From the NCBI GenBank assembly GCA_030704615.1, contig CM060732.1, positions 53,365,053 through 53,429,052 on the forward strand: DNA of 64,000 nucleotides, given 5' to 3'. Under the pieces are notes generated by a model that was not told the DNA's origin, did no database searches, and saw nothing but the letters and a program-made list of their open reading frames with translations. The position numbers were made by a program, and so were the translations under genes. This DNA is from Takakia lepidozioides (Eukaryota > Streptophyta > Takakiopsida > Takakiales > Takakiaceae). Position 1 is the first letter of the stretch, and each line of letters starts with the position of its first letter. Below, one piece after another: positions 13,701-26,411 of this stretch.

Positions 13701-13971
13701 CGGAACTGCTTGCTTTCAAGGACGTTGAGGTAGTAAGGCCAGCTCTCTTTGCCTTGGCAGCTGCCGAATCAACCGGTATATCGAACATTTTACCCAGCTC
13801 GCCGGATCTTTTAACGTCGCCTCCTGTATAGGGCATCTGAGGTACACTTATTGTGTTTCCCTTGTCTTTGTACTGATCACGGTGACCCGACACATACAAC
13901 CCATTGCTGAGCTGATGAGTAGGAAACCATGACGTTCCTACACCTGACGCGTTGTTGTGAGGAGCCCCCAT
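10791..13971 (-). CDS. SHOU4-like transmembrane protein (At1g16860/At1g78880 family)
   Basis: Arabidopsis SHOU4 and SHOU4L are plasma-membrane proteins that limit delivery of cellulose synthase by exocytosis; the role here is inferred from that family. Exons in transcript order: 13971-12964, 11920-11765, 11539-11328, 10983-10791; all phases match and give 522 residues. The start MGAPHNNASGVGTSWFPT and the block SNGLYVSGHRDQYKDK are typical of the family. Residues about 100-240 are a Ser/Gly-rich tract with repeated SGPL/SGPI motifs. Two adjacent transmembrane helices lie at about 257-279 and 285-302. The C-terminal domain has CGSVPLESSYQKVSRCIYTS, FTWGLRYRE, VVDFYISDFQTGLRALVK and EGSTVTVTGVVQR. 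In-frame residues exist upstream of the chosen ATG, but this start matches the family N-terminus. Confidence 0.93.
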
Positions 13972-16900
13972 GGTCACAAGCTGTAAACTCAAAATGCTAG
14001 GAAGTGTCTTGTATCTAGTAAAAAGGGAACAAGAAGATGCTTGGACTCGTAAAATCACCAAGCTGTGTCATTCTCATTGATCATACACACCACACCCTAT
14101 AAAACGCTCAGCGTTACAGTCCCTCCATCCCATTTGCACAATCCTTCAGGTGACCTGGCAGAGTGTTGCTGTCGTTCCGGAGCAGCTTGCTACGACATTG
14201 TGATGAATCCCTCCGGAGCTGCAACTCTCCCTCAGCAGTTGCCCTGCAGCACGGCTGCCATGTGTTAGCGACACCCACCGCTTCAAGACCAGTTCTTTCT
14301 AAGTTGGGAGAAACTTGATCTACTGCGACCTCTAACGTACCAAGACATCACTCAGATATGAAAGCTGCAAACTTCTTCAGCCGTACTTGGTTATCATGAG
14401 CCCCCAATGCTCGAATTCATCAGCCACTGAGGAGTTTTGTTGAACTCAACGACAGAGGCAGTATGGCGCCAAAAAGACAAACACAGAAAGGGGGAAGTGT
14501 GATGTGCCCTCTCCGGCAATGTACTCTGCATGGACGGACAGGTACCTACAAAGTTAGCAGCCCCTCTGTAGCTCCTCTCCAGAATCCATAGCGCTTTCGC
14601 TACATACACTTTGTCTGCGCCACGTCCCCCACCATCTAGCCTTTTTCTGCAGCGATGGACAGGCTGCATGGAAACTGCAACTCTGCAGTCTTACAGCGGG
14701 CCCACAGGCTCAGCAGTGGGTAGGTGCCCACACCTGCGAGCTCCGATCATTGGAGGCCATACCTCCATTCATCAGTCTCTGAAGTCTGCATGCATCAAAA
14801 AGGCACCTCCTTCCCCATTTCTTTTCTCGCACCCTCTTCTCAATGGCAACCGACCACCAGCCCCCATAATGCACCCCAGATTCCAAACCGGGGCCCCGGT
14901 GGAACTGTGCTTGGGCAACTCATAGCATGTTTCACGCTGTGATGGTTTAGGATAGGCACTCTCTTCACAGAACAAGGTCGGGTTTTGTCTACTCCTTTGT
15001 CAACTATGCACAGAACCCAACTGTCCGTTGGCCGGTTCCACCCATGTTCTTTACTCCTCTCAAACACGTGGCTAGAGCCTGTCTGAAATTGGCGCCTCGC
15101 CCAAAATAAGGCAGCATGTGACGGTGAAATTGGGCTATGCAAGTCTGGAGCACAATTCCACAGCTAGGGTAACAAGTCTCTGCAAAGTTGCCTTTGCAGG
15201 CCAGAGGCATTATTATGCCTGCCTTGGACCGTTTGTGTGTGCACAGCTCCCAAGGGGGTTGGGTAGCCTAGCAGGTGCCGCATGCTTGAACAGTTTTTTT
15301 AATCTCTCGAGGGATTGTGCATTAGCCTATACATGAATGGTACTAAAGTGTCATTATTCTGGGGGACCATAACTTCAATCTAGCCTTCAGAGAGTGCAGA
15401 GTACTGTAGTTCTATGGTGCACTCTGCACTCTCACACTCGGGGTTCAAAACCGAGTTCAATTGGGTTATGAGGACTTCACAATATAGTTTTGTTTTCCCC
15501 AAGAGTTCTCTAATCTCAAACGTAATCTCGATTAGAGTCTGCAACTGTATGATTCTAGATTCCTGGCAGCAATGAGAACCCAACATTGCGGGGACATTCA
15601 ATGGCAGCGCCAATGAGAATAACTCAGACGAGGGGGGCTAACAAATCTACTGCACAGAGCACTTGAGCATGTAGTCAGTTGCAGTGGTTAGGACTCGGGA
15701 GTTAATGCCTCGCCTTATGATCAGAGTGATCCTGGAATTTCTCCGGTGGCCTTCTGGGCTGTGCTTAGAATAGGTAGTCCCGGAATAGTACTTCTGGACG
15801 TCATATAAACTTTTTTAGCCTGCGTTTCTATAAGTTTGTGTCTGCAGACAAATCTGCAGTGGATCCGCAGTGGGATATCGGAAGAAGACAACATGGGTAC
15901 AGTGTTTTGAAGGGACAGGACTCCTCAGGCTTCGGAAGGAACTGCCACATGCTCTATGTGCAGTTTACTAGGTACGCTGACCGAAGGATAGAACCCATTT
16001 TAAGCTCGCAGTGGAAGTAGACTGCTGGGGGTGCATACAGTGGATGCCCAGATTGGCCAATCTGTGTGTGGGCATTGCGCTCAACATAGTTTATCTGGTC
16101 TTTCTCTGGTGCATGTGATTGTAAGGAAATAAAAAGTACGCCTTTTGCAGCTGACCACTTGCAGCAGCTGCTTCAGTACGAACGACAGTCCTTTTGAGCA
16201 CATGCGGATTTTTCCTTTCCGGCGTTATGGGTGTTGGTGGATTCGGGGTGGTATATCGCTCTGTTCCAGAACACATGCAAGAACTGTGTTTAAATGAGGC
16301 GTTAAAGGTGTTGCAGAATTGTTGCGAGAGGAAACTGCAAGGTGAAAGTTACGGGGTCAAGGTCACAGATGCGTGAAGTGAGCAGTTTGGGCAGTGTTTG
16401 TAGTGTGCTTGGATCGGGATATTGTGCAGCTGGTGGACATTCAGGATGACGACAATGCATCTTGGGCAAACGACAATGTCACTCTTACCTGCCGGGTGCT
16501 CGTGATCAAAGATTATTCATGCCAACAGTCCTTCTCAGGGGGAAAGTGTTCCCTATCTACCGTCCTCCAAGACCATTGCATATTGTAGACCTGTGCAATT
16601 CTGCAATCATCTTGTATTTTTCTAAAAAGGGCCTTTGGTGGTCTGCACGTCTGCACATCTCGCGGCGATTAGTGTCTGCTTGTCCCAAATGCTGTTGTTG
16701 CCAGCTGCCTGCATGGATGCCATAGCCTACTGCGTTTGCTTGACATAAAGAAGACGCTAGCTACCAAGTCCAGAACAAACAGGAAGTTTGATCTCAAATG
16801 CCAATAGCTACATAGGTGAAGAGCCTGTGAATCTGGGTCTGCAGTTGATGGATTGCAAAGCACCTACCGATGTTCACGCACGTTTACAGTCAAGAGGCTT

Positions 16901-18334
16901 TCACACTCGCATTCTAGCCTTAACCTCGCCGTGTCCAATCGGCATCTAGGTCCAAGTTTCATCCGTGTGACATCGGTAGGAGCTGAAAAAACTTTGTGTC
17001 AGTATAGCTGCTGATGGAAACCTGTTCTTGTATTTGTTGCTGAAAGTGCTCCCTGAGCAGTTCTTAACCTCCTGTTTTTGGTTGGGTTGCAACATGTATA
17101 ATAGGCAATGGCACCGAGTTGCAAAGCAGATCCTGGGGAGAGAAAGCAAAGAAGTGATTGGTAGTTGATAACTTGATTGGAGTCAAAGGTACCTGATCAA
17201 GATATCTTGATTTCAAGGTCAATAAATTAGGAAGCAACAGATATGGTTGGAGGACTCCTGCAGGCCCAACAGACCTTTTGTCATATGGGATTTCAAGTAA
17301 GAAAGTCAGGGTTGCCTCCCTAAATAGTTTCCACATGAATACTTCTCTCGCCGAAGCCATAACAGCTTTTGTTGATCAGATTGTGCATTAACTTTGGCAA
17401 ATTTCTGGCTTCAGTGTAAATTTTTTGCTGTGGTAAGCACCTGATTGGAAGGTTGAATGCTGCTACTAGCAGTTTTAAGTTGCTGCTGTTTTTTCATGGC
17501 AAGTCAAGGTGGCAGCAGCCATGGAATGGGGCTGTGTTACGGAGGAGACAGGGTCCATCCTTGATTGACTAGCCCTTGACAGTGCATTCGGCTTGGCAGA
17601 CAGCGGCAATGTTGTCATTCCCAAGCAAAGAGTGGAGCCATGTACAGGTGCATGGGGTTTCCAATAGGAGTGCCTGAAAACGCGTCCACTGAATTGCCGG
17701 AAATTTTGTTTGTCCAAATAATATGTTAAGGAAATGACACTACTGGGCAATTTGCTGAAGTCCTGCTCAGAAGTTGAGGGACAAAGAATGTTGTATAGCA
17801 ACATGGGTGACGCAAGTAGTAGTTGCTCGAGAACCTTCCTAATGAAGATATCTAGGAAAGCCGCTTCTGGTGGCAAGCAAGCAGGCGACTTATCCACAGT
17901 TTCTGTGAGCCCTCAAATTTCCACTACATTGACAAAAGGAGAAAGAAAGAAAGAGACTCTTGTCCAGGGGAAGCTCAAGTAGCTTACGCGAGACAATTAC
18001 TGGTTGGCAGTTGTAATTCTTCTCACTCGAGATAGAAGAAAACAATTCTTCCTGCACTTGCTGCTATAGTCAAACCATGGCCTTCTATCACAACAGAAAA
18101 AGAAAACCCTCACCGCAAAGACCATCAAGACTCGAGGATCTGTGAGAGTTGTTATGAATGCGGTACAAAATTCCTTGATTGTACAAGTTTGAAGCTCAAG
18201 ATTACAACAATTCAAGGTTTCACATCAGTGTATACCTGCCAATACTTGTCTTGGGTTAACGGAAACTGTGCAGTGAACTACTCTAACTTGACTTCTACAA
18301 ACCCAGCAGTTAACGTCGAACACAGATGGCCCGT
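13972..18334. other. Long intergenic region
   Basis: Upstream of the SHOU4-like gene and downstream of the F-box gene. Many short ORFs on both strands, none with a domain I recognise except a possible kinase glycine-loop fragment near 16200. No RNA gene or clear repeat seen. Confidence 0.4.
16194..16376 (+). pseudogene. Possible protein-kinase ATP-loop remnant
   Basis: A 60-codon ORF contains GVGGFGVVYRSV, which resembles the glycine-rich loop of receptor-like kinases, followed by ALKVLQN. About 30 bases past its stop, another frame reads DIVQLVD, reminiscent of the next conserved kinase block. No catalytic HRD or DFG motif follows, so at best this is a decayed fragment. Chance resemblance is possible. 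Confidence 0.25.
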
Positions 18335-19788
18335 CTATGGCAACGAAGTCAGGCTGAGCTCTAATGGAAATCCGTTGAATCCATCTTCTGGCAGAGACTG
18401 AGAAACCAGCGGGGGCCGGGTCCACTCCCATGATTTCTCCACCAGGTCGTAGATCAAACTTGATGACCTCTCCCAAGAATCTGGCGAGGGGGATGCGGGT
18501 GTGGGTGCAGCCCCCCACGCAATGAAAAGGAGGGCATCCTTGTGTTCAGCATTGGCATATGCGATGACGTCGAACCCGTCTTTGAAGTGCACCCTCAAAT
18601 TGTCCGGCATCTTCTCGACCAATTTGGATTTGTTTTTCTGGCGTTCGGGCCAGACCTGCCACACATGAATACTTCCAGTGGTGGCAGACTCGCGGACACT
18701 ACTGATCATCCCAGTTTCCAGGAGGAATCCTACAGTGGAGGCAGACTCTTGAACCATAGTTATCAGGAACAAGCGGTCACATGATTCAGCCAGCTGAGCA
18801 TACTTTTTGGGGGCGAAGTGGCTGTCCATGAAGCGCAGCTGTGCTGCGAACAGAGCCTTGAAAGTGCTCCACAGGCCTTTCTCAATATCATAGGCACCAA
18901 TCCGGGTGATGTCATCACCCACACAATAAATCACTCCGTTGCAAACAATAGGTCGCATCGGGGCATCGAAAGGCAGAGTGGCAGTCTGAGTCCACACATT
19001 TGTCGAGGACTCGTACACGTGCGTGGTCATGTCAGAATTATATGCCACCACGATTGTGTAAGTACCTCTGCTTTTGTTCACCACAAGCGCTGCGAGAGAA
19101 GGCCTAGACTGGGCTCGCAATGAGGGAAGCATCCTCCATGCCTTCGTAACGGGATTGGCAACCACCTGAGTAAAATGCATCCGAAACTTTTGAGAATCGA
19201 ACTTTCCCCACCACACCTGCTGCTACTGTTGGAACAATATGCTAAAGCATGGAAGCAACCAGCACTGAACTGATCAGTACATTAAAACCTGAAGGGAGAC
19301 AAAACTGAATCCTGACGTTATGTTAGTAAGTGCGGGATTTTGTATACAATCAGACTAATGTACGCACGCACAGAGACACAGAAATTCACAGGCCTGACTG
19401 CACAGAAACGCACCATCTCTGATCCCTTCGAGTCCGAACAAACAAAAAGAAGTCCTCCACCTCCGGTGACATCCATAATTTCGTACACAGAGAAAGGGAG
19501 AAACTTCAGTGGCAAGCGATACCAAAAATTCGAGCTGGGACAAAAAATCAACCCGTCGTCGATATCCCTGTCTCCATCGAAATCCCTCTCACAGAAGAGA
19601 AAGTAAGAGCGTTGCTGAGGAACTTGGGACCAAAGATCGAGAAAATCTGGGGAGGACAGAAGGCCGTCCCATCGCTTGCAAACAGCACGCAGCCGAAGCA
19701 GCACAGAGATCGGCAGGTGTGCCAGTACCGCATCCATAAGCCCCTGTGGCAACCTTCCCCATATCCGTTCATTCATGCAGCTCTGCAT
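18335..19788 (-). CDS. F-box/kelch-type substrate adaptor of an SCF E3 ligase
   Basis: F-box proteins bind SKP1 and present substrates to the SCF ubiquitin ligase. Exon 1 is 19788-19414 and exon 2 is 19216-18335; the donor GTGCGT and acceptor GCAG join in phase 0, giving 418 residues, the usual size for this family. The F-box is at about residues 8-50 (IWGRLPQGLMDAVLAHLPI, VCKRWDGLLSS). The rest is a kelch/galactose-oxidase-like region: NPVTKAWRMLPSLR, YNSDMTTHVYESSTNVW, GVIYCVGDD, YDIEKGLWS, and a C-terminal YDLVEKSWEW. Individual blades are diverged, so the count is uncertain. ATG 19788 is chosen because the F-box follows at once; the ORF is open upstream. The substrate cannot be told from sequence. 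A LINE lies just upstream. Confidence 0.88.
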
Positions 19789-20559
19789 TTCTCCCTGTTC
19801 AGATCTCTCAAAGTATGCGGAAAAAAAACTCGGAAACAACCACAAACAAGCCACACCAACAACAATCCCAAGCTCTCTAGACTCTATTTCCTGCACTGCA
19901 AATCGCAAGATTGCACAGAATCCAACACAGTCTGAGCAGGGAAGAACGCTCTTAATTTGTAGCTGCGAGATGAAGGCACTTTGGCGGGAATATATCGTGT
20001 ACATGTATTCGTATCCCGTATGTCAAATGTCGCTACATACCCTTACCATCAATTTTCGCCGCCCTCATTACTTCGCCGCCAAAGCCACCTGCAGGTTCGG
20101 GACCACAGCTTCAGCCTCGGGACGAACCCGCCCTGCCCAGCATAGGGTTGGATGCCCAATTACTCTGGACTGCCAAAATAAACGGATTTTTTTTAAAAAC
20201 AAAACATAAATTTTGAAGAGAAGGGGGACGGAGGCCCTTTTACTCAAATTAATTAAAAAGAAATATAACAACAGGTGGAAAAAATAACCACCTAGGAAGG
20301 CCGTGAAGGCTAACTGAAGGGGAACTTCCCCGGAGCCAAAGCTAACTTGCTACATGAGGTGCTAGACAGGGGGGAAGATTGTTGGTAGCTAGAAGGTAAG
20401 TACGAGCATGCTGGAATATGGTTCCAAAGGGGGCAGCGAGAGCGGGGTGGAGGAATCAGGGGCAGTAGAAGTAGAAGTAAGCCCAAACGAGAAAGACGAG
20501 CTGACTGCCGAGGCTGTTGCAGGCTGCCTGCATTCTACCTGCTTGACAGAGGCAAATTA
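19789..20559. other. Short upstream region of the F-box gene and LINE 3' flank
   Basis: Contains the F-box gene 5' region and, toward 20180-20290, AT-rich sequence with a run of eight T that may mark the 3' end of the minus-strand LINE. No target-site duplication could be identified by eye. Confidence 0.35.
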
Positions 20560-23500
20560 GGTGTGCCCCAAATCAGCAATGGAGATCAAAGCAATGTCAT
20601 TGAAGCATTTATGCGCTTCCAGTAGGAGCCACTGTTTAAGCCAGCAAGGAACATCCTATGAAGCACACGTAAAAGAGCTAAAAACGAAGCTGAGATCGGG
20701 ACTTTGTAACGCGAGCCTTCTTATGTCTCTTTTTAAAGTCACCGTCATCCCCATCACCAGGAGACCTCCCAGTCCGCGGGGATAGTGCCATGCCAGCAGA
20801 AACGCAAAGAGGGAAGGTTGGTGCCGAGTGTGCCATTTTTCCCCCATGACTGGAGAAAATCATTGAGCAGCTTGGTCCCGCGTTGTTGTCACAGATCTGG
20901 AAATAGCTGCAGTTAAGATGCCCCATGCTTTCCTCCCCTCAGTGAGCAGGTCATGGTAGATACAAAACAGAATTGACCTGCCTCTGGGGGGTCTTCCCTC
21001 ATAAACAAAAGAACACCTAGCCTTCCAGAGATGCCAAAGAGTAAGTGCCCTAAGACAAGCCCAAACAGGGCACAAAGGCAAGCTGTGAGCAAGTTCAACA
21101 GCGGCAAAGAAATGGGGGGAGGGGATGGGAAAAGATCCCAGTTAGAGTATCACCATTTTCCACACTCTTGTAGGGAGATTACACTCTGCTAAGCAATGTT
21201 TGATTGACTCAGGCAGAGTTAAACACAAGTTGCAGCAGGTGTTGTTAAGCATGGTAGCAGCATTGACTGGCAAGATCCTATGTGCCAACTTCCACAAAAA
21301 GCCTGAGATCTTAGCTGCTTTTGGCTTCCTCCGGATATCTTTCCATACCTTATCCCAGGTTTGCTGCGATGGAGGTGACTCCATTTCAAATTCCATTTGT
21401 GAAGAAAAGATCGGGGAGGCCTTAATAGCAAGTAGGCCATCTTCACTGAGTAGGCAAAAAAGGGTGAGTGGTGGGAGTCCATCCAGCTCTATTCCCCTGG
21501 GTCAAACTATAGGGAAGCCAAGGGGTATTTAAGAAACCACATGAAAGTAGAATGCCGAGCCCATGTCAGCTCTTGACCCATTGGAGGGCTTGGGTTTGGA
21601 TTTCCTTTGGAATCAAGCACCCTTATGGGAAATAGAGAACTCTTCGGCAGATCCATCATTCCATCGAGTTGAAGAGTCCTATGAAAGTCAGCTACAAAGG
21701 CTATACCAGAGGCTGTATGCCCAGTTACCGCTAGGACCAAGAGGACGGTGTTACCTCTATGCAGAGTCGAAGCCGTCCAGGTGGGTGGAGACCACGAGGA
21801 ATCTCCATCTCTGAGCAGTGGCTTCATATATTCCGATACTTCATCAAGTAGCGCAGGCCATGCCCTGGCTCGTCTCGGGCCAAGAATAGGGCTGACTGCT
21901 TTTGCAGCCAAGAAATGGTTCTGGTCCCAGATGCTGTCCATATGGGTAAACCCACAATGCTCCCAGAATGCCCATTTTGGGTTATGGTCAATCAGCATAC
22001 CAGAGTCTATGTTATAGTTTGCAAAGAGCGGCTGGCGGGAACATTCAGCGTAATTGAGAGGAATTCTTTGAGTAAGGGAACCTCTTATGGATTGCCAAGC
22101 TGCCCATATTGACTGCCAAGGTCTCGATCCCATGTGCACATTCGCATTCTTGCCTTGCACTACCCATCGTAATGATTGAGTCCATAGCGGGGAGGAGGTG
22201 GGATGCGCACCCATGAGATAAGGTTGAATGAGCTTGCTCCAAGGACTGTGACGATGAATCAAGGCTCTGGGGATCCATTTGGCTAAAAGCGCCTTGATTT
22301 GCGTTGCAGGATCAATAATCCCAAACCCTCCCTTCTTCTTAGGTTGACAAAGTTGATCCCATGAGATGAGGGCACGTCTCACGGGAGAGTGTGTGGTTGC
22401 CCCCCAAATAAAATTCCTGACTAGAGCTTTGATCTCATTCGTGAGCTTGGTTCCTGGATCCTAGACTGCAGTAGAGAACCAAGTGGAGGTGAGAAGTACT
22501 TGGTTGGCCACCAAGGCTCTTCCCGCTATGGACATCATGGCTGAACTCCAGTGAGCAAAAGATCTCTTCAACCTGGAAATAACACACACTCAAGATGCTT
22601 TGTTGGGACAGGTTGAGACCAATCTGATGTCTCAGAAGTGTGTGGGACTCCCCTTCATGAAGCCAATTGAGACCAATGTCTTGTTCCCAGGGGTCGCAGT
22701 ATGATGAGGTAGCTTGGTTCTGCAACAACGAGAGCAGGCCCATGGACTTTCGCCAATTGATCTTCAACCTCGAGCCTAAACAGAATATCTGTAGGGCCTG
22801 AAGAGCACGTTGGATATTGTCCCTATTTGAATTATCCAACAACAGGGTGGTATCATCGGCATACATGGAAAGCTTGACCATTTCAGATACGAAGGTAGGC
22901 AAATGAAGACCCACTATATCATGTCTTGCCTGAAAAAGATGCCCAAGAGAGTCTGTCACGATGAGGAAAAGAAATGGAGCTAAAGGGCATCCTTGCCTAA
23001 CCGACCTAGAGATAGGAAAGGAATGAGATATAACCCCGTTCACCATGACTTTGCTTGAGGCCGAATGCAGCAGAATCTGAACCCACGTCAGGAAATTGCC
23101 TCCCAGCCCTGATTTATGTAGAGCAGCAAGAAGGAAGGTCCAATCAATTGAATCAAAAGCTTTTTCAAAGTCCAGCATTAAAAACACTAAAGGCTGATTG
23201 TTCAAGGTAGCTCTATGGAGGGCCTCATGTGCCAACAAAATGTTATCCAAAATCATGCGGTCTTTGAGGAAACCAGACTGCTCTTTCCTGATGAGTTTTG
23301 GTAACAATGGTTGCAACTAGATAGAAGCCCCTGCCCATGGAAAGGCAGAAATGTTGAGCGAGCCCGCCTTCTGCTCCAAGGTGCTGAACGATCCACTTAC
23401 GCACCCAACACCTGGGGCTCAGCTTTCCCGGGAAATAAAGAAGAATCCCTCTCTGTGACAACTTTTGCGCTTGTGACTGAAGTTTCGCTTTGTCCAGGGC

Positions 23501-23767
23501 TAGTACAGGCTGCTCATCATCTCCCTGTGGTATTGAGTTTTCCCAAATTTCATCATCCGAGTGAGGGGACTGCGCATTATCTGTGGAGCTCGGTCCTTTG
23601 CCCAGGATAGAGTCCTTTGAGCCATTTGGTGCGTAGTTGGGTTTGAGGATCCACTTCGTTTTGCCACCTCTGAATGCCAGCGCCGAGTTATCCCGAGTCT
23701 TCGAACCAGTACGCATGGTCGAGCCACCCCAGCTTCCGTGCTTGCTTGTGGTACCTCGAGCACTCAT
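20560..23767 (-). mobile_element. Decayed, internally deleted L1-type non-LTR retrotransposon
   Basis: In transcript order: an ORF1 start at 23767 (MSARGTTSKHG) running to about 23320, with a DUF4283-like block KLSPRCWVRKWIVQHLGAE as in plant LINE ORF1; then directly reverse transcriptase at 23316-22435 with FLKDRMILDNILLAHE, LDFEKAFDSIDW, VRQGCPLAPFLF and the catalytic YADD; then the ORF2 connection region at 22382-21507 (KKKGGFGIIDP); then the zf-RVT region at about 21480-21142 (SGFLWKLAHRILPVNA, CCNLCLTLPESIKHC); then a tail block LTLWHLWKARCSFVYEG at about 21050. The ORF1 C-terminus, the endonuclease and the start of the RT are missing, and several frame breaks separate the ORF2 segments. 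It cannot be autonomous. Confidence 0.85.
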
Positions 23768-25600
23768 GGTTGAACGAGGGGAGCGGCCTACTGTCACCTG
23801 CAACATGCAGCACACACCAGCATGAAGAACTTCGCCCTCCAAGAGTGTGATAGAGAGAGACCTTGAACATGAGATAAGCAGCAGATTTAAAATGAGACAC
23901 AACAGCTGAGTAGAGCAATCATAAACAAAGAAGGCACGACTGCCCAATTTTCCAGCATGGGGGTGCTTGAAAATCAACAAAAGATACTCAAGATTGTGGG
24001 GGACAAACAACCCGCTAGGGAGGAATTGATGTTGGACTGGCGGAGTTGAGTATGGTATCAAGAGAGAGATAAGAGGGGAAGTAGAGTTGAATAAGATCCT
24101 GAAACTTGAAGAAAAAGGGAGCCGGAACACATCCCTGTTCTGATCAGCCGTCAAGAGGGTGCTCTCATTAAGGAACAAGAGCCGCGGGCAATGTAGGCGC
24201 CGTTCTCATCAATCTCAGTATCCTCTCGCGGAGAACGAGGTGGCGGGAGTGTTGTTCGATTGCTGGAGAGCGCATCGGAGCTTTATCGAGGTCATAAAAT
24301 TATCAGTGAAAGGCGGCTTCATCAGAGCTGAGGAGCAGCATTTTGTCTGATCATGCGGAAACGCAGCAGTTCGGCTTGTCAGCTCATTGATGTGAATAAG
24401 CTGGGAAGCACTCGTGGATGATGGAGTGAGAGTGCGTCAGTGAAGAAGAGAGTAAAGAGGGGGAGAAGCGGAAATCTGTTAGCTGGATAGATGTTGAGAT
24501 TTGGGGGTAAAGCCAGGGAGACAAGTCAGCTTTAGTAAAGATGACGCTTAGATAACTCTTCTGCCACTAGGAGGTACTTGAAGCTGCAACTAGCATCAGT
24601 ACATTCATGAGCACGAGAGTTTGTCCTTGATGGGTGAGCGGGAAAGAGCTTGAGAAAATCTAAGTCCCAGAGCTCTCTCACCGCAACATGCGGAGCCATC
24701 TCGCCCTCTCCTTCCCTGCGTGATATAATTAGTATCCAACAGATTGGAATCCACCATCGCATCTCCGAGCTTCTGAGTGATACATATACACGTTTCTATT
24801 AATTAATTGATTCATGTTTGCTGTTTTTTTTTGGGGGCCCTGCCTTTGCAGAGCCCACTATTTATTAATTTAGTAGGTAGTAAGAGGGGGGGGGGGGGGG
24901 GGGGGGGTTCCCTTATATAGCCTCCCAGGGCGGTGGGACTCTTCTAGAAGCCCACCGACCCCGGGACCCTTCTAGAAGGCCCTGGACACATCTCAACCCT
25001 ACAAGACTCCCTATTCTAAATTTGGCCAATTTCTCCCTTCTTTTTTTGGACCCCCTCATCTCATTTCTTAATACACGTGGCCTCCCTACATATGCACCCC
25101 ACTCTAATTCATGGGCCACAGTAATTCCTGGACCACTCTAGAATCAGGGCCGGATTGAAACTGTAAAATTATGAGGCCTCTGTCCCACTTCTCTAAATTT
25201 TAAAAAACACCCATGTTAACTAAAACACCCCTGTGCGTACCAACGCTCTTCTCCCCCTTCCCGGGGCGGTGTCGCGTCGGAAAGCCTTCACGGCGAGGTT
25301 ACTATGAAAGAGGTTATTTTCTCCTCTCACTATCAAGGGCCTGATTTGTGAGCCGTCACTCCCAGGTGTTTCCCTTTAAAATAATAAAAACAAAAACAAA
25401 TAAAAACAAATAAAAACATAGCATAACAAAAAGTTTGATCTTGGGCCGACGTTGAAATCACCAGTGCTTGTCTCCCTGAAATTTTGTATGTCAAAACAAA
25501 TCGTGGAAATGTCCAAATTGCATGCGAAATCGGGAGCGGATTCCACACACTTTTTTTTTTTGGCACAAGTGAGGCAACACACACTGTTTTTAAATCTGTC
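23768..25600. other. Repeat-flanking sequence without genes
   Basis: Upstream side of the LINE (possible 5' UTR up to about 24180), then unassigned sequence with TA-rich stretches and a homopolymer G tract. No coding domain recognised. Confidence 0.35.
24886..24907. repeat. Homopolymer tract of 22 G
   Basis: An unbroken run of 22 G follows TAGTAAGA. Its true length is hard to sequence accurately. Confidence 0.9.
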
Positions 25601-25606
25601 GAAAAC

Positions 25607-25863
25607 TCGCCAGATTTCGACCTGCCGGCTACTTTTATAAAGTAATATATATATATATATATATATAAAGGAATTTTGGGAGTAAAAATCCAAAAATTCG
25701 CCAGAAAGCGCCAATGGTTAAATATTAGGAGCCAGAATTTTCCTACGTGGACCTGTTCAAATGTGACACCGTTATATAGCCACTTTTCTAAGCCTGCCAC
25801 CTAGTTATTCTCGCCACATGGGCACTGGATAGAATTTACATGTAGCCTTTGTGGCGATTTTGG
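25607..25863. repeat. Dispersed repeat, unit 1
   Basis: Starts with CGCCAGATTTCGACCTG, continues through AATATTAGGAGCC, CCTACGTGGACCTGTT and CTCGCCACATGGGC, and ends GTGGCGATTTTGG. The same order of blocks recurs at 26177-26411. A TA dinucleotide array lies inside (25645-25667). Probably copies of a small non-coding element. Confidence 0.75.
25645..25667. repeat. TA microsatellite
   Basis: About eleven TA dinucleotides inside dispersed repeat unit 1, absent from unit 2. Confidence 0.9.
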
Positions 25864-26176
25864 AAAAGTGACACAAACAACACTGATTCCACACCGTAAT
25901 TGAGTGAAGCATAGGGGTGCAAATTTGCGCCGAGAATATGCAGATCTGATTGGCCCTCTTTTGTACATTAGGGATGCGGTAGCTGAAGCTGTGAACAGTT
26001 TGGCTGGCTATTGTTTTCTTTTTATATTATTTATCATTGCATTTTTCTATCCAATAGCAGCATTTGTTACCATGCCCACCTTCTGAACATCTCTAACACT
26101 TCATTCTAATTTGGAACCTTTTTTTAGGTGGTTGCATCCATGTTTGGGCCGGGGTGTTCTTTTCTCTAGCAAAATA

Positions 26177-26411
26177 TCGCCAGATTTTGACCTGGAAAAT
26201 GGGTCAACTACTTGTACAAAAGTATTTTTATAAAAAAAAGGGTGGTAAAAATAGAAAATTGAGCATGAATATCAGGAGCCTGATTTTGCCTACGTGGACC
26301 TGTTAGAACGTGCCAACTGTTATACAGCCACTTTTCCAACCCTGCCACCTCGTTACTCTCGCCACATGGGCGCTGGGTAGAATTTGCATGTGGCCCTTGT
26401 GGCGATTTTGG
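26177..26411. repeat. Dispersed repeat, unit 2
   Basis: Diverged direct copy of 25607-25863 (CGCCAGATTTTGACCTG, AATATCAGGAGCC, CCTACGTGGACCTGTT, GTGGCGATTTTGG). A short inverted piece of the same family lies at about 26690-26730 (GGTCGAAATCTGGC). Confidence 0.75.

Noticed and set aside
25333-25800. 155-codon minus-strand ORF
   Set aside because: Runs through poly(A), a TA microsatellite and a dispersed repeat; no domain.
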